Source of the DNA: Thermacetogenium phaeum DSM 12270
Lineage (GTDB): Bacteria > Bacillota > DSM-12270 > Thermacetogeniales > Thermacetogeniaceae
DNA length: 64,000 bases
Assembly (NCBI RefSeq): GCF_000305935.1
Contig: NC_018870.1
Span: forward strand, 389,942 to 453,941
Direction of reading: 5' to 3'
The translations under genes were made by a program, and so were the position numbers. The notes below the pieces were generated by a model. The model did no database searches, was not told the origin of the DNA, and worked only from the letters and a program-made list of their open reading frames with translations. Shown here in pieces: positions 15,446 through 25,508 of this stretch; position 1 is the first letter of the stretch, and each line of letters begins with the position of its first letter.

Positions 15446-16357
15446 CTAATAGCGCAGTGTGGTGTAGGCAGGTGGCAGGGGGAAGGGAAGAAGGTTGTCC
15501 GTGAAGAGGGATCTTATCCCCCCCAGCAGGCTCAGCAGTCCGGCTACCCGTCGGTACTCCACCACCTGCGGTTCTCCTTTGATTCCCGCCAGTTCTGCCG
15601 CCAGGGCGATGGCCTCCCTTTTCCCTCCCAGTTCGTCCACCAGGCCCAGCTCCTTGGCCTGGGAGCCGGTATAAATCCTGCCGTCGGCGAGCCGGCGGAC
15701 GCTCTCTACGGGCAGGTTCCGCCCTTGGGCGACGACGCCGACGAACTGGTTGTAGGTTTCCTCAATGATCCCCTGCATGATCTGTTCCTCCTCCGGCGTC
15801 AGGGGGCGGGACGGGGAGAGCATATCCTTGTGGGCACCGCTTTTAAAGACGTACTCTCGGTAACCGATCTTGCGGTAGAGCTCCTGGAGGTTGGGAACGG
15901 TGGAGATCACGCCGATGCTGCCGGTTATCGTGGAGGGGAGGGCCACGATTTTGTCGGCCGCGGCGGCTACGTAGTAGCCCCCGGAGGCCGCAGTGTCTCC
16001 TAAAGAGGCCACAACCTTTTTCCCGGAGCGCTTGACGCGCAAGACCTGCTCGTACAGCTCGTGGGAGGCTGCGGCGCTTCCGCCGGGGGAGTCGATCCTC
16101 AGGACGACCGCCTTCAGGGAGGCGTCCTTTTCGGCGCGCTCGAGGTCTCGCATGGTCTGGGAGGCGCCGGATATTCCTGCGAAGGGTGATGATTCCTGGG
16201 CTCCGGTGATGGTTCCTGTGAGATAGATCACCGCAACCTTGCCTCCAAAGACGGGCGGCTGCCGTTTTCCCGCCTTCCCCATGCTCACGAAGAAGGCGGC
16301 AAAGGTCAGGGCGATGCTCGCCGCGATGAGAATTATCCCGGCTTTTCTGGAATCCAA
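15446..16357 (-). CDS. sppA: signal peptide peptidase SppA
   Basis: 303-residue S49-family serine protease, N-terminally anchored (residues 7-27), that digests remnant signal peptides and membrane fragments. The catalytic serine lies in SLGDTAASGGYYVAAAADKI and the companion LRIDSPGGSAAASHELYE is conserved; the lysine of the Ser/Lys dyad follows the GSIGVI strand in this short form. Starts behind a GGAGGAA-type site. Membership of the membrane-stress island agrees with B. subtilis, where sppA responds to envelope stress. Confidence 0.93.
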   Translation of the reverse strand: MDSRKAGIILIAASIALTFAAFFVSMGKAGKRQPPVFGGKVAVIYLTGTITGAQESSPFAGISGASQTMRDLERAEKDASLKAVVLRIDSPGGSAAASHELYEQVLRVKRSGKKVVASLGDTAASGGYYVAAAADKIVALPSTITGSIGVISTVPNLQELYRKIGYREYVFKSGAHKDMLSPSRPLTPEEEQIMQGIIEETYNQFVGVVAQGRNLPVESVRRLADGRIYTGSQAKELGLVDELGGKREAIALAAELAGIKGEPQVVEYRRVAGLLSLLGGIRSLFTDNLLPFPLPPAYTTLRY

Positions 16358-16434
16358 GGCTTTTTCCTCCTTACCCGCGTTTCTTAAATATTATTAACCG
16401 GCTGGCGGTTCTGATACCTCCAATTATGCCCGGA

Positions 16435-17016
16435 TCAGGGGCGTTCCGGCGGGGAAAAGTTGCGGATGAGCTGCGATCGCGACATCCAGATGACCTTCGG
16501 AACGAGGGATTGGTGCCCCTTTTGAAACCTCCTGAAACCTAGTGGATGGTAGGTGGCGAGGAGTAAAAGCTGACCGCAGCGGAAGCAGAAACGCCAGAAG
16601 CGTGACCTGATCTCTTCGACTTCAAAACCCAGCAGGCGTGCGCCCTGATGGAAGATGGTGATCCCGAAGAAGGCCTTGACCTGCGGGTCCACTTTTTCTT
16701 GGGCAACCAGGGCGGCCAGTTCGGTGAGGCTCTGTTTCAGCTCTTTTTTGACGCACATCACGGCCTGGATCTGATTCCCGCACTTCTGCTGAAGTTCTAG
16801 AAGCTGCCTGTTGGCCAGGTGCAGTTCTCCAACCTTGTCACCTGGATGCAACGCCGTGCCGTCGCGCAGCGTCAGGGCAGGCCCCCGGTACTCCCTGAGG
16901 TTGAGCCGGAAGAGGCTCCCCGGTTGGACCTTCCGGACGTGGAAGAGAAGTGAGTAAATTCTTTCCCAGACGTCCCAGAAGGCAAGGGTGAACTCCCGCC
17001 AGATCGTCTGCCTCAT
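16435..17016 (-). CDS. YkoP-like protein of unknown function
   Basis: 193 residues if started at the ATG at 17016, which has AGAGGGTG 7 nt upstream. An open frame continues to 17247 without a ribosome site. Core sequence VQPGSLFRLNLREYRGPALTLRDGTALHPGDKVGELHLAN resembles B. subtilis YkoP. The middle is helical and the C-terminus FRRFQKGHQSLVPKVIWMSRSQLI is basic. No catalytic motif or membrane span is evident. The function of the family is unknown. Confidence 0.65.
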   Translation of the reverse strand: MRQTIWREFTLAFWDVWERIYSLLFHVRKVQPGSLFRLNLREYRGPALTLRDGTALHPGDKVGELHLANRQLLELQQKCGNQIQAVMCVKKELKQSLTELAALVAQEKVDPQVKAFFGITIFHQGARLLGFEVEEIRSRFWRFCFRCGQLLLLATYHPLGFRRFQKGHQSLVPKVIWMSRSQLIRNFSPPERP

Positions 17017-17258
17017 GTCTAGGCACCCTCTTTTAAAGTAATAAGGGAAAAGCGATCTCATAATTTCCACTATTCGGTATGTAGGGGATAATTCCTGCCT
17101 GCTGTTATACCTGTACGGGAAAAAACGAAGGCGAAGAATCTCCATAAGAGTGCTCAGGGGGAGCCGCCTTGCCTGGAGCCGATTTGTGAATTCTTTCCGA
17201 ATCCGGCTGCAGTTTATCGTCGGCCTCTCGGTTTCAAAGGCGGCCACCGGAGTAAGAA

Positions 17259-17300
17259 GGCCGGAAATCCCCTTTGTGAGGAGATTTCCGGCCGGGGAGG
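17259..17300 (-). terminator. terminator after the slipin gene
   Basis: GGCCGGAAATC (17259-17269) and GATTTCCGGCC (17283-17293) form an 11-bp perfect stem 34 bp past the slipin stop. Minus-strand continuation is TTCTTACT. The gap 17017-17326 otherwise holds only the in-frame upstream extension of the YkoP-like gene. Confidence 0.6.
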
Positions 17301-17326
17301 TGATTTCTGAGGTTTTTTGTTGCCCT

Positions 17327-18130
17327 TTAGCTCTGAGGCGGCTCCGTCCGGTTTTCCTCCCCCTGCCGCAGGTTGGTGTTCGAGAAAACGCCTGCCATGT
17401 TCACGAAGGGCTGGATTAGGTCGATGGGGAGAGGGAAGATGATGGTGCTCGACTGATTGGCGGCGATCTCTTTCAGGGTCTGCAGGTAGCGAAGCTGGAT
17501 GGTGGCCGGATTGCTGGAGATGATATTCGCCGCCTCTGTGAGCGTCTTGGCCGCCTGAAACTCGCCGTCGGCGTGGATCAGCTTCGCCCGGCGCTCGCGT
17601 TCCGCTTCGGCCTGGGCGGCCATCGCCCGCTGCATGGTGGGCGGGAGCTCCACGTCCTTCACTTCCACGTTGCTGACCTTGATTCCCCAGGGCTCGGTGC
17701 CTTCGTCGATGATGTGCTGGAGGCGCTGGTTGATGGCGTCGCGCTTGGATAGAAGTTCGTCGAGCTCGGACTGGCCGAGGACGCTCCTCAGGGTGGTCTG
17801 AGAGAGCTGGGAGGTGGCCTTGACGAAGTCGAGGACCTTGATCACCGAGTCTACCGGGTTGACGACCCGGAAGTAGACGACGGCGTTGACCTTGACGGTG
17901 ACGTTATCTTTGGTTATGACCTCCTGGGTGGGGACGTCCATGGTGATCACGCGCAGGTCAACCTTCTGCATCCTCTCGATCCCCGGGATGAGGAAGATGA
18001 TCCCCGGCCCCCTGGCTCCGACGCAGCGCCCGAGGCGGAAGATGACACCCCTCTCGTATTCCTGGACGATGCGCAGGGAGGAGGCAATCAGCAGCAGAAT
18101 AAGTATAACCAGTGGAAAATAACCCGGCAT
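17327..18130 (-). CDS. slipin (SPFH/band 7 membrane scaffold protein)
   Basis: 267-residue stomatin-like protein. One N-terminal membrane segment (residues 4-20), then the SPFH domain starting [16 protein letters not shown] and including [21 protein letters not shown], a coiled-coil [21 protein letters not shown] and a short hydrophilic tail. Slipins organise lipid microdomains and are nearly always encoded beside an NfeD protease-like protein, as here. The 310-bp gap from nfeD is unusually long and filled with repeats. Confidence 0.94.
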   Translation of the reverse strand: MPGYFPLVILILLLIASSLRIVQEYERGVIFRLGRCVGARGPGIIFLIPGIERMQKVDLRVITMDVPTQEVITKDNVTVKVNAVVYFRVVNPVDSVIKVLDFVKATSQLSQTTLRSVLGQSELDELLSKRDAINQRLQHIIDEGTEPWGIKVSNVEVKDVELPPTMQRAMAAQAEAERERRAKLIHADGEFQAAKTLTEAANIISSNPATIQLRYLQTLKEIAANQSSTIIFPLPIDLIQPFVNMAGVFSNTNLRQGEENRTEPPQS

Positions 18131-18194
18131 TGTGTTTTCCCGGCAGGCAGATATGCCCCCGGGATGGTCACCCCTTTCGTTTGTTTTATTATTA

Positions 18195-18440
18195 TATTGC
18201 CTTGAAAATGCGTCGGCCTTCCATAGGTCGCTCGCCGGTTGAGCCGGCGGTTTGGTTTTTAACGTGCCGCCTGAGGGGCGGCGGTCTATGTCGGGTTCTC
18301 CGCCGGTCTACCGCTTCGCTCTTGATTGCAGGCCGGACAGGACGACGGCTCGCCTGCTGCGTTCGCCTTTTCACGCGGCGAAGGGAGGCAGCCCGCCGTC
18401 GGAAAAAAGGCTGCCTTGATCCCGGTGGCCGGATGTCACC
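18195..18440. repeat. repeat-filled gap between nfeD and slipin genes
   Basis: Contains a 54-bp copy (18300-18353) of a sequence found inverted at 22217-22270, preceded by CCTTCCATAGGTCGCT and two GC-rich hairpins (CGCCGGT/CCGGCG and GCCGCC/GGCGGC) that recur at 21364-21435. No gene is visible. Confidence 0.75.
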
Positions 18441-19778
18441 CTAGGCTCGCCGCACCCGCAGGTTCAGTCCCTCCATGGCGGTGATCACCACCTTTTCGCC
18501 TGCCTTGATGGGGCCCTCTTCGGATACTGCCCGCCAGAGTTCGCCTTCGACGAAGACCAGGCCCTCCGGGAGCAGGTCCGAGCGGGCCGTTCCCATGCGC
18601 CCGATCAATCCTTCGCTTCCTGTGGTCACGGCTCTTTTCTGCCCCCGGACTACGGCTGTGACCAACAGCGCCACCAGGGCGGCGAACACCAGGGCGGTGG
18701 TGACGATCAGGGAGATGTTGATCCCTATTCCGGGAGGGCCGCCGCTGAAGAGAAGCAGCGATCCGGTGACGAAGGAAATCACTCCTCCGGCACCCAAGAT
18801 CCCGTGGCTGGGCACGAAGGCCTCGGCGATGAAGAGCCCGAAAGCCAGAATGATCAAGAGCACTCCCCCCCAGTATGCGTCGAGTGTTCCCAGAGAATAG
18901 AGGCCGAGCAGCAGGGAAATGGCGCCGGCAACTCCGGGAAAGATCAGGCCGGGGTTGTAGATTTCCACCATCAGGCCGGCCATGCCTACCGTCATCAGGA
19001 TGTAGGCCAGGTCCGGATTGCTCAGGGCGAGCAGGGTCTTTTCAACGGGGTTCATCGAGAGGTTGACGATGGGGGCGCCTTTCGTCCGGAGCTCCACCCG
19101 GGCGCCGCTGCTTAAGGTAACCGTCTTGCCGTCCAGCTGCCGGAGCAGGTCCTCGAGGTCTTGCGCTCGCAGGTCGATGAGGTTGAGCTTCAAGGCTTCG
19201 GCATCGGAGTAGGATTTGCTCTCCCGCACCGCCTGCTCCACGGCATCGGCGTTCTTCCCGCGCAGCTGGGCGATGGAGCGCGCCCAGGCGGCGGCGTCCT
19301 CGGTGATCTTTTGGCTGGGAATGTCCTGCTGCTGACCGTCGGAGGGGCCGATCCCGACCGGATGGGCGGCGCCGATCCGGCTTCCGGGGGCCATGGCGGC
19401 TACGTGGGCGGAAATGGTGATGAAGGTCCCTGCCGATCCCGCCCATCCCCCGGCCGGAGAGACGTAGACGATAACCGGGACCCGGGCGTTGAGGATGGTG
19501 GTGACAATCTCCTGGGTGGTGGTGTAGAGGCCGCCCGGGGTGCTGAGTTGAATGACGCAGGCCGTTGCCCCGAGGTTTTCGGCGTGGCGGATGACCCTTT
19601 CCAGGTACTTGGCGGTGATGGGAACGACAGCTCCATCGTAACCGGCTACCACCACGGGCGGGTTTCCCTCTACCGCCCGGACGGAAGGGAGCGGCGTCCC
19701 CAGGTTCAACAGAAGGGCCAGGAGGAGAATGCTGCCCAGGAGCGCTGCTCCCCGCTTTGCGGCGCGCAAATCGTTCAT
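18441..19778 (-). CDS. nfeD: NfeD-family protein with ClpP-like serine protease domain
   Basis: 445 residues: signal/anchor (14-35), ClpP-like protease domain (about 40-230) with the serine in GGWAGSAGTFITISAHVA and a lysine in PSQKITEDAAAWARS, four membrane segments (about 255-375), and a C-terminal OB-fold NfeD domain (LIGRMGTARSDLLPEGLVFVEGELWRAV). This long form cleaves stomatin-type substrates in archaea, and the slipin gene lies downstream. Ribosome site AGGAGAGGAA. No base-level defect seen. Confidence 0.94.
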   Translation of the reverse strand: MNDLRAAKRGAALLGSILLLALLLNLGTPLPSVRAVEGNPPVVVAGYDGAVVPITAKYLERVIRHAENLGATACVIQLSTPGGLYTTTQEIVTTILNARVPVIVYVSPAGGWAGSAGTFITISAHVAAMAPGSRIGAAHPVGIGPSDGQQQDIPSQKITEDAAAWARSIAQLRGKNADAVEQAVRESKSYSDAEALKLNLIDLRAQDLEDLLRQLDGKTVTLSSGARVELRTKGAPIVNLSMNPVEKTLLALSNPDLAYILMTVGMAGLMVEIYNPGLIFPGVAGAISLLLGLYSLGTLDAYWGGVLLIILAFGLFIAEAFVPSHGILGAGGVISFVTGSLLLFSGGPPGIGINISLIVTTALVFAALVALLVTAVVRGQKRAVTTGSEGLIGRMGTARSDLLPEGLVFVEGELWRAVSEEGPIKAGEKVVITAMEGLNLRVRRA

Positions 19779-20053
19779 CTTTCCTCTCCTTTTCCAAGGT
19801 GATGAGCTTTTAAATTCTAAGAAGCGCTCATCTATTTTTATTCTACAATATCCTATTCTACAAGGCGAAGATGAACTCCTTTTATCTAAAGGCGGCGGAA
19901 ATAAGTAACAGCCTTTCCGCCGCCGTGCTCCGGGATCAGCCGCCGCTGCCGGCTTTTCCGCTCCGCCCGGGATTTCTTCTTCGTATCCGGCCCTACCTCC
20001 ACCGCCATGGGAGGTAAAAGGCCGGCGCTTAAAGAGGGCTTACCGCAATTCGT
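19779..20053. other. intergenic region upstream of nfeD, no gene
   Basis: Holds the nfeD promoter region (a possible minus-strand TTGTAG then TAAAAA with a 17-bp spacer near 19830-19862) and GC-rich sequence of no recognised type. Confidence 0.4.
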
Positions 20054-20089
20054 TTAAAAAAAGTGGTGATCGGGAGGCGATCACCACTT
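20054..20089 (-). terminator. intrinsic terminator of tupA
   Basis: AAGTGGTGATCG (20061-20072) and CGATCACCACTT (20078-20089) form a 12-bp perfect stem; the minus strand continues TTTTTTTAAACG. Confidence 0.9.
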
Positions 20090-20096
20090 GAGCTTT

Positions 20097-20972
20097 TTAC
20101 TGCATTCCGATTTCCTCTTCGCTCTTCCCGGCATCGGGGATGAAGAGCGGCTGGCCGTATTTGTCTACTCCGAAATCACCGATGATTCGCTGGGTTTCGG
20201 GGCTGATCATGAATTCCACAAACGCCTTGGCACCAGCGGCATTGACCTTGGGGAACTTTTCCGGGTTGACCTGCATCACGTGATAGATGTTGAGGAGCAT
20301 CGGGTCCCCTTCCATCAGACTCGCCAGCTTGAGGTTGTCCTTCTGAGCGAGATAGGTTCCTCTGTCGGTGAGGGTGTAGGCGTTCTTCTCGGAGGCCAGG
20401 CGCAGGGTGTCCGCCATTCCGCTGCCGGCTTCCAGATACCAGTCGCCGGCGGGGGTCACACCTAATTTATCCCAGATGGCCTTTTCCTTCTTATGAGTGC
20501 CGGAGTCATCCCCCCGGGACACGAAGGTGAACCGGCCGTTCATGATCTTCTTAAAGGCCTCAGTTGCGTCCTTCTCTCCCTTGATCTGCGCCGGGTCGTC
20601 TGGCGGCCCCACGATGATGAAGTCGTTGTGCATCACCAGTTGGTAGTTGATCACGTCCCCGTTCTCGACCAGAGGCCGTTCCGATGCCGGAGCGTGGGTG
20701 AGGAGGACGTCCGCTTCGCCTTTTTTGCCCATTTCCAGGGCCTCTCCTGTGCCCCTGTCGATGGGCTTGACCCTGTACCCGGTTTTCTCCTCGAAGATGG
20801 GGATGAGTTCGTCCAGCAAGCCGGTGTCGACGGTGCTGGTGGTTGTGGCCAGGATGACATCCTTCTTTGCAGCGGCCTGTTCCTGCTGTTCACCGCAGCC
20901 GGCGGCAAAGGCCAGGATGGAGCAGAGGAACAGAAAAAGGATGCCGGTGGACAATCTTCTGTTCGGCTTCAT
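20097..20972 (-). CDS. tupA: tungstate-binding lipoprotein TupA
   Basis: 291-residue periplasmic-type binding protein for tungstate. Lipoprotein signal ending FAAGC, then the family sequence VILATTTSTVDTGLLDELIPIFEEKTGY, RGTGEALEMGKKGEADVLLTHAP and FVSRGDDSGTHKKE, whose T-T-S-T and S-R-D-S residues form the oxyanion site. Start at ATG 20972 with AAAGGAG 9 nt upstream; the frame extends to 21011 without a ribosome site. No TupB permease or TupC ATPase is adjacent. A riboswitch-like leader precedes it. Supplies the metal for the AOR at 41.3 kb. Confidence 0.93.
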   Translation of the reverse strand: MKPNRRLSTGILFLFLCSILAFAAGCGEQQEQAAAKKDVILATTTSTVDTGLLDELIPIFEEKTGYRVKPIDRGTGEALEMGKKGEADVLLTHAPASERPLVENGDVINYQLVMHNDFIIVGPPDDPAQIKGEKDATEAFKKIMNGRFTFVSRGDDSGTHKKEKAIWDKLGVTPAGDWYLEAGSGMADTLRLASEKNAYTLTDRGTYLAQKDNLKLASLMEGDPMLLNIYHVMQVNPEKFPKVNAAGAKAFVEFMISPETQRIIGDFGVDKYGQPLFIPDAGKSEEEIGMQ

Positions 20973-21110
20973 TATCCAAAACTCCTTTCTTCTCCGGTGT
21001 GTTTTCCTCAATCAACTTTTTTGATTCTTCCTTTTGCGGGCGATGTCGTGCTTTAGTCTGTCTTTTTACCATACCCCCTTTTCTTTCTCTCCCGGAGGGG
21101 GAAGGAGCAG

Positions 21111-21255
21111 ATAAAAAAAGCCAGGTACGGAAAGTACTCTGGCCCTGTCTTCGCTCTCCTTTCCGTGCCGGGAGGCGCGCTCGTTTCCGAAGCGCACCCA
21201 GTGGTCCTGCTGCCATAGCCCAAGAGGCCTTAGGAGGGAGGACTCGGAGAATGTC
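21111..21255 (-). promoter_or_regulatory. probable Moco/Tuco riboswitch with attenuator upstream of tupA
   Basis: On the minus strand the leader reads CTCCGAGTC (21249-21241), GGACCAC (21207-21201), GCGCGCCTCCCGG (21180-21168) and ACGGAAAGG (21166-21158). It is followed by a stem GCCAGAGTAC/GTACCTGGC and seven Ts (21143-21111). The conserved-looking blocks and their order resemble, from memory, the Moco/Tuco RNA. The aptamer-then-terminator layout about 140 bp before a tungstate transporter gene fits a riboswitch. A covariance-model search would decide. Confidence 0.58.
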
Positions 21256-21335
21256 GTTTTTTCTTTATATTCGCCGTTGGATAAGGAAACCCTTTTTTTT
21301 GTCCAGGATGCGGTATCTGCTGAGAGGCGACCTGT

Positions 21336-21720
21336 CATCCTCGCTTCGCCTGTCCCGTTAGCCGGCCTTCCATAGGTCGCTGGTCGCTCGCCGGTCGACC
21401 GGCGGTTTTTTCATGCTCTGTTGGTGCCGCCGGAGGCGGCGTGAGGGTCTGCCCTGAAAATGCGTTTATCCTTGCGCTTGCCCCCGGACTTTCGGTTTAA
21501 ATTGCCCTAAGACTTGTCGATAGATAAGCAGCCGACCGGCTCCTATGCGCCTTCCCTGCCGCAGAGTCGCCTATCTCGAGATCATATCTCGATTCGGCTG
21601 CTCGCTCTGCTCCTTCGTCATGGGCGGGTAACAACCTCCGTCAGGTCGCTGCGCCGGCAAGGATAAATCCTTTTTTCGTTCCTCTGTTAGGGCAGCCGCT
21701 GGCGGCATGGTAGTCTGCTG
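21336..21720. repeat. cluster of mosaic GC-rich intergenic repeats
   Basis: 21364-21435 repeats the CCTTCCATAGGTCGCT block and both hairpins of 18215-18290. 21595-21705 matches 26240-26365 (CTCCTTCGTC, GTAACAACCTCCGT, AGGTCGCT, GCGCCG, GATAAA). No coding sequence is convincing between the tupA leader and the spore-protein gene. Confidence 0.65.
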
Positions 21721-21880
21721 AGAATATTGCCATCTGTTCCGACCGGCAGGCAATCATGACGGCTGATACCGGCGGCCTTGCCGCCATTTTTCGTCAGATA
21801 TTCTGGAGGTACATCGCCGGAAGGCCGGCCTCTCATATTTCCCATTCCCTTGCGAAAGAATAATGTAAGGGGTGATGCAG

Positions 21881-22138
21881 ATGCCGGAAAAAAAGACAGT
21901 AAAAAAGAAAAAGGCAAAGAAGCCCGGGCCGCACGAACGGCTGAAGTGGGAAACCGCCCGGGAGCTCGGCCTCGACGATGACCTGGCCAAAGCCGGGGAC
22001 GAACTTACCGTCAGAGAAGCGGGAAAGATCGGCGGCCAGATGGTGAGAAAGCTGATCAGGGCCGGCCAGAAGGCGCTGGCCGATGAACAACGAAAACAGA
22101 CAGCAGCCGAAACGACCCCGGACAGCCCAGAAAAATAA
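21881..22138 (+). CDS. small acid-soluble spore protein, alpha/beta type
   Basis: 85 residues. The SASP core LKWETARELGLDDDLAKAGDELTVREAGKIGGQMVRKLI contains the germination-protease region (ELTVREAGKIGG) and the DNA-binding helices that protect spore DNA. A lysine-rich head (KKTVKKKKAKKPG) adds about 15 residues to the usual N-terminus. ATG 21881 is 8 nt after AAGGGG; GTG 21872 and ATG 21875 are too close to it. A terminator follows. Direct evidence for endospore formation. Confidence 0.9.
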   Translation: MPEKKTVKKKKAKKPGPHERLKWETARELGLDDDLAKAGDELTVREAGKIGGQMVRKLIRAGQKALADEQRKQTAAETTPDSPEK

Positions 22139-22147
22139 ATCAGACAG

Positions 22148-22180
22148 ACCTGATGGCAGCCGCCTTCAGGTTATTTTTTA
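22148..22180 (+). terminator. terminator of the spore-protein gene
   Basis: ACCTGA (22148-22153) pairs with TCAGGT (22166-22171), followed by TATTTTTTAT. Confidence 0.7.
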
Positions 22181-22216
22181 TAAGCCCCATACCACTGCCC
22201 CCAGAGCTGTCCCGAA

Positions 22217-22270
22217 GCGAGCCGTCGTCCTGTCCGGCCTGGAATCAAGAGCGAAGCGGTAGACCGGCGG
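22217..22270. repeat. 54-bp repeat, inverted copy of 18300-18353
   Basis: Reverse complement of 18300-18353 with a single mismatch that I can see (CTGCAATC versus CTGGAATC). Non-coding, between the spore-protein terminator and the groEL terminator. Confidence 0.85.
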
Positions 22271-22359
22271 GTGAACTTGACGTATTTTCATGACAGGTAT
22301 TCTAACGGTTAGCGGGTAGATGCCGGGAAGGGGGATGCGACTCTTGGTCTGTGATGGGA

Positions 22360-22392
22360 CATAAAAAGGCCCTCCTTTTTACGGAGGGCCTT
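22360..22392 (-). terminator. intrinsic terminator of groESL
   Basis: AAGGCCCTCC (22366-22375) and GGAGGGCCTT (22383-22392) form a 10-bp stem; minus-strand continuation TTTATG. Confidence 0.85.
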
Positions 22393-22408
22393 GTGGTTGG
22401 TTTCCGTA

Positions 22409-24043
<1,635 letters not shown>

Positions 24044-24078
24044 TCAACCTCCTTGTTGATGGGATTTGATGTCGAGGC

Positions 24079-24363
24079 CTAGTCTTTGATGGCCAGGATG
24101 TCGCTTTCACGCATGATCAGGTACTCGACATCACCGAGTTTGATTTCGGTTCCGCCGTACTTGGCGTAGATAACCTTGTCGCCGACCTTAACCTCAGGCT
24201 GCACGCGGGTGCCGTTTTCCAGGAGCCGGCCCGGTCCCACCGCGATTACTTCTCCTTCCTGAGGCTTTTCCTTCGCGGTGTCGGGAAGGTAGATGCCTCC
24301 TTCGGTTTTTTCCTCTTTGGAGAGAGGTTTCACCAGTACGTGGTCACCAAGTGGCTTCAGCAT
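24079..24363 (-). CDS. groES: 10-kDa co-chaperonin GroES
   Basis: 94 residues: starts [27 protein letters not shown], which contains the mobile loop that docks on GroEL, and includes [19 protein letters not shown]. First gene of groESL; AGGAGG 7 nt before the ATG. Standard in every respect. Confidence 0.99.
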   Translation of the reverse strand: MLKPLGDHVLVKPLSKEEKTEGGIYLPDTAKEKPQEGEVIAVGPGRLLENGTRVQPEVKVGDKVIYAKYGGTEIKLGDVEYLIMRESDILAIKD

Positions 24364-24406
24364 TTACAACCCTCCTCAGTGTGATGTGAATGTTATGCGG
24401 GGGTTA

Positions 24407-24433
24407 TTAGCACTCATTGAATGTGAGTGCTAA
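24407..24433 (-). promoter_or_regulatory. CIRCE operator (HrcA-binding site)
   Basis: TTAGCACTC-N9-GAGTGCTAA, a perfect match to the CIRCE inverted repeat bound by the heat-shock repressor HrcA, lying between the promoter and groES. hrcA is not in the window. Confidence 0.98.
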
Positions 24434-24447
24434 TAAATCTATGATAA

Positions 24448-24476
24448 ATAATACAAATCCAGGTGTGGATTGTCAA
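24448..24476 (-). promoter_or_regulatory. groESL promoter
   Basis: Minus strand: TTGACA (24476-24471), 17-bp spacer, TATTAT (24453-24448), directly upstream of CIRCE. The stretch 24477-24725 beyond it holds no recognisable gene. Confidence 0.9.
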
Positions 24477-24725
24477 TACTTTTGTTTAAAGTATTCCCAA
24501 CTTTTTTGGAAAATAAGTCTTGCTTTTTGAAAAAAACGGTCACTTCGATCGACCGCCTGCGGCAGCCGCGCTGCTGCGTGGGAAGCTGCCCCTTTCCTGC
24601 CTTTTTCACACGGCCGCAAGGCCAGTGATAACGGCGGGGGTTGTCCCGACAGCTCTTCATCGCATGAACCTGCCGGGCGCCGAATAATATTTAGTAACAA
24701 AAAGCGGGGAAGGGGTGGGCCTGTC

Positions 24726-25508
24726 GTGCCGATGGTTCTCTTGAGGAGAAGGCGTTTGCTGTGCTGGGGCGCGCTGGCAACTCTGCTGCTGGCGGGCGTC
24801 ATCTGTTTCTCCGGCCTTTGCGGGGGGGTTGGAGGGGTCTTCAACGCCGCCGACCGGGAGGTGCCCATTTATGCGGTGGACATCAGGGAAAAGAAGCTGG
24901 CCATCTCTTTCGATGCCGCCTGGGGTGCCGATTATACCCCGACGCTGCTGAAGATCCTCGAGGAGAACGACATCAAGACCACCTTTTTTCTAACGGGCAT
25001 CTGGGTCAAGAAGTACCCGGAAATGGTGAAGGCCATTGCCGCCGCCGGGCACGAGCTGGGGAACCACACCTCGACCCACCCTCACTGCAACGAGCTCTCG
25101 GAGGAAGAGTTCATCGAAGAGCTGAAGGACAACGAGGAGATGATCTTCAAGCTCACGGGGAAGCGCACCCGCCTTTTTCGACCCCCTTTTGGTGAATACA
25201 ACAATACCAACATCAGGGCCGCCCGGAAGCTCGGTTATGAGGTGATCCAGTGGAGCGTCGATTCCCTCGACTGGCAGGAGCTCGGGGTGGAGGCGGTGGT
25301 CGACCGGGTCTTAAAAAACGCCCATCCGGGGGCGATCGTCCTCTTCCACAACAACGCCAAGTACACTCCCGAGGCGCTCCCTGTGATTTTGAAGAGCCTT
25401 AGAGACCAGGGGTATAAGATTGTGCCGGTTTCCGAGCTCTTGATCAAGGGGGATTACTACATCGAGAGGCACAGCGGGCTGCAGAAAAGGAAGCCCGGGA
25501 GCCGCTAG
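24726..25508 (+). CDS. PdaB-like polysaccharide deacetylase (sporulation)
   Basis: 260 residues with an N-terminal membrane anchor (about 8-32) and a NodB-homology deacetylase domain facing outside. Motif 1 SFDAAWGADYT has Ala-Ala where classic enzymes have DDG, as in PdaB; motif 2 is GNHTSTHPH, motif 3 RPPFGEYN, followed by SVDSLDWQ and VLFHNN. B. subtilis PdaB is needed for spore cortex stability. GTG start at 24726, or ATG 24732, behind AAGGGGTGG. The stop overlaps the stop region of the convergent gene. Confidence 0.9.
   Translation: MPMVLLRRRRLLCWGALATLLLAGVICFSGLCGGVGGVFNAADREVPIYAVDIREKKLAISFDAAWGADYTPTLLKILEENDIKTTFFLTGIWVKKYPEMVKAIAAAGHELGNHTSTHPHCNELSEEEFIEELKDNEEMIFKLTGKRTRLFRPPFGEYNNTNIRAARKLGYEVIQWSVDSLDWQELGVEAVVDRVLKNAHPGAIVLFHNNAKYTPEALPVILKSLRDQGYKIVPVSELLIKGDYYIERHSGLQKRKPGSR

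Noticed and set aside
15140-16003. 287-codon plus-strand frame across sppA and the Yip1-type gene
   Set aside because: Spans two oppositely oriented real genes and lacks a ribosome site.
20220-20240. TTGGCACCAGCGGCATTG as a further sigma-54 site
   Set aside because: Spacing and -12 element do not match, and it lies inside tupA on the wrong strand.
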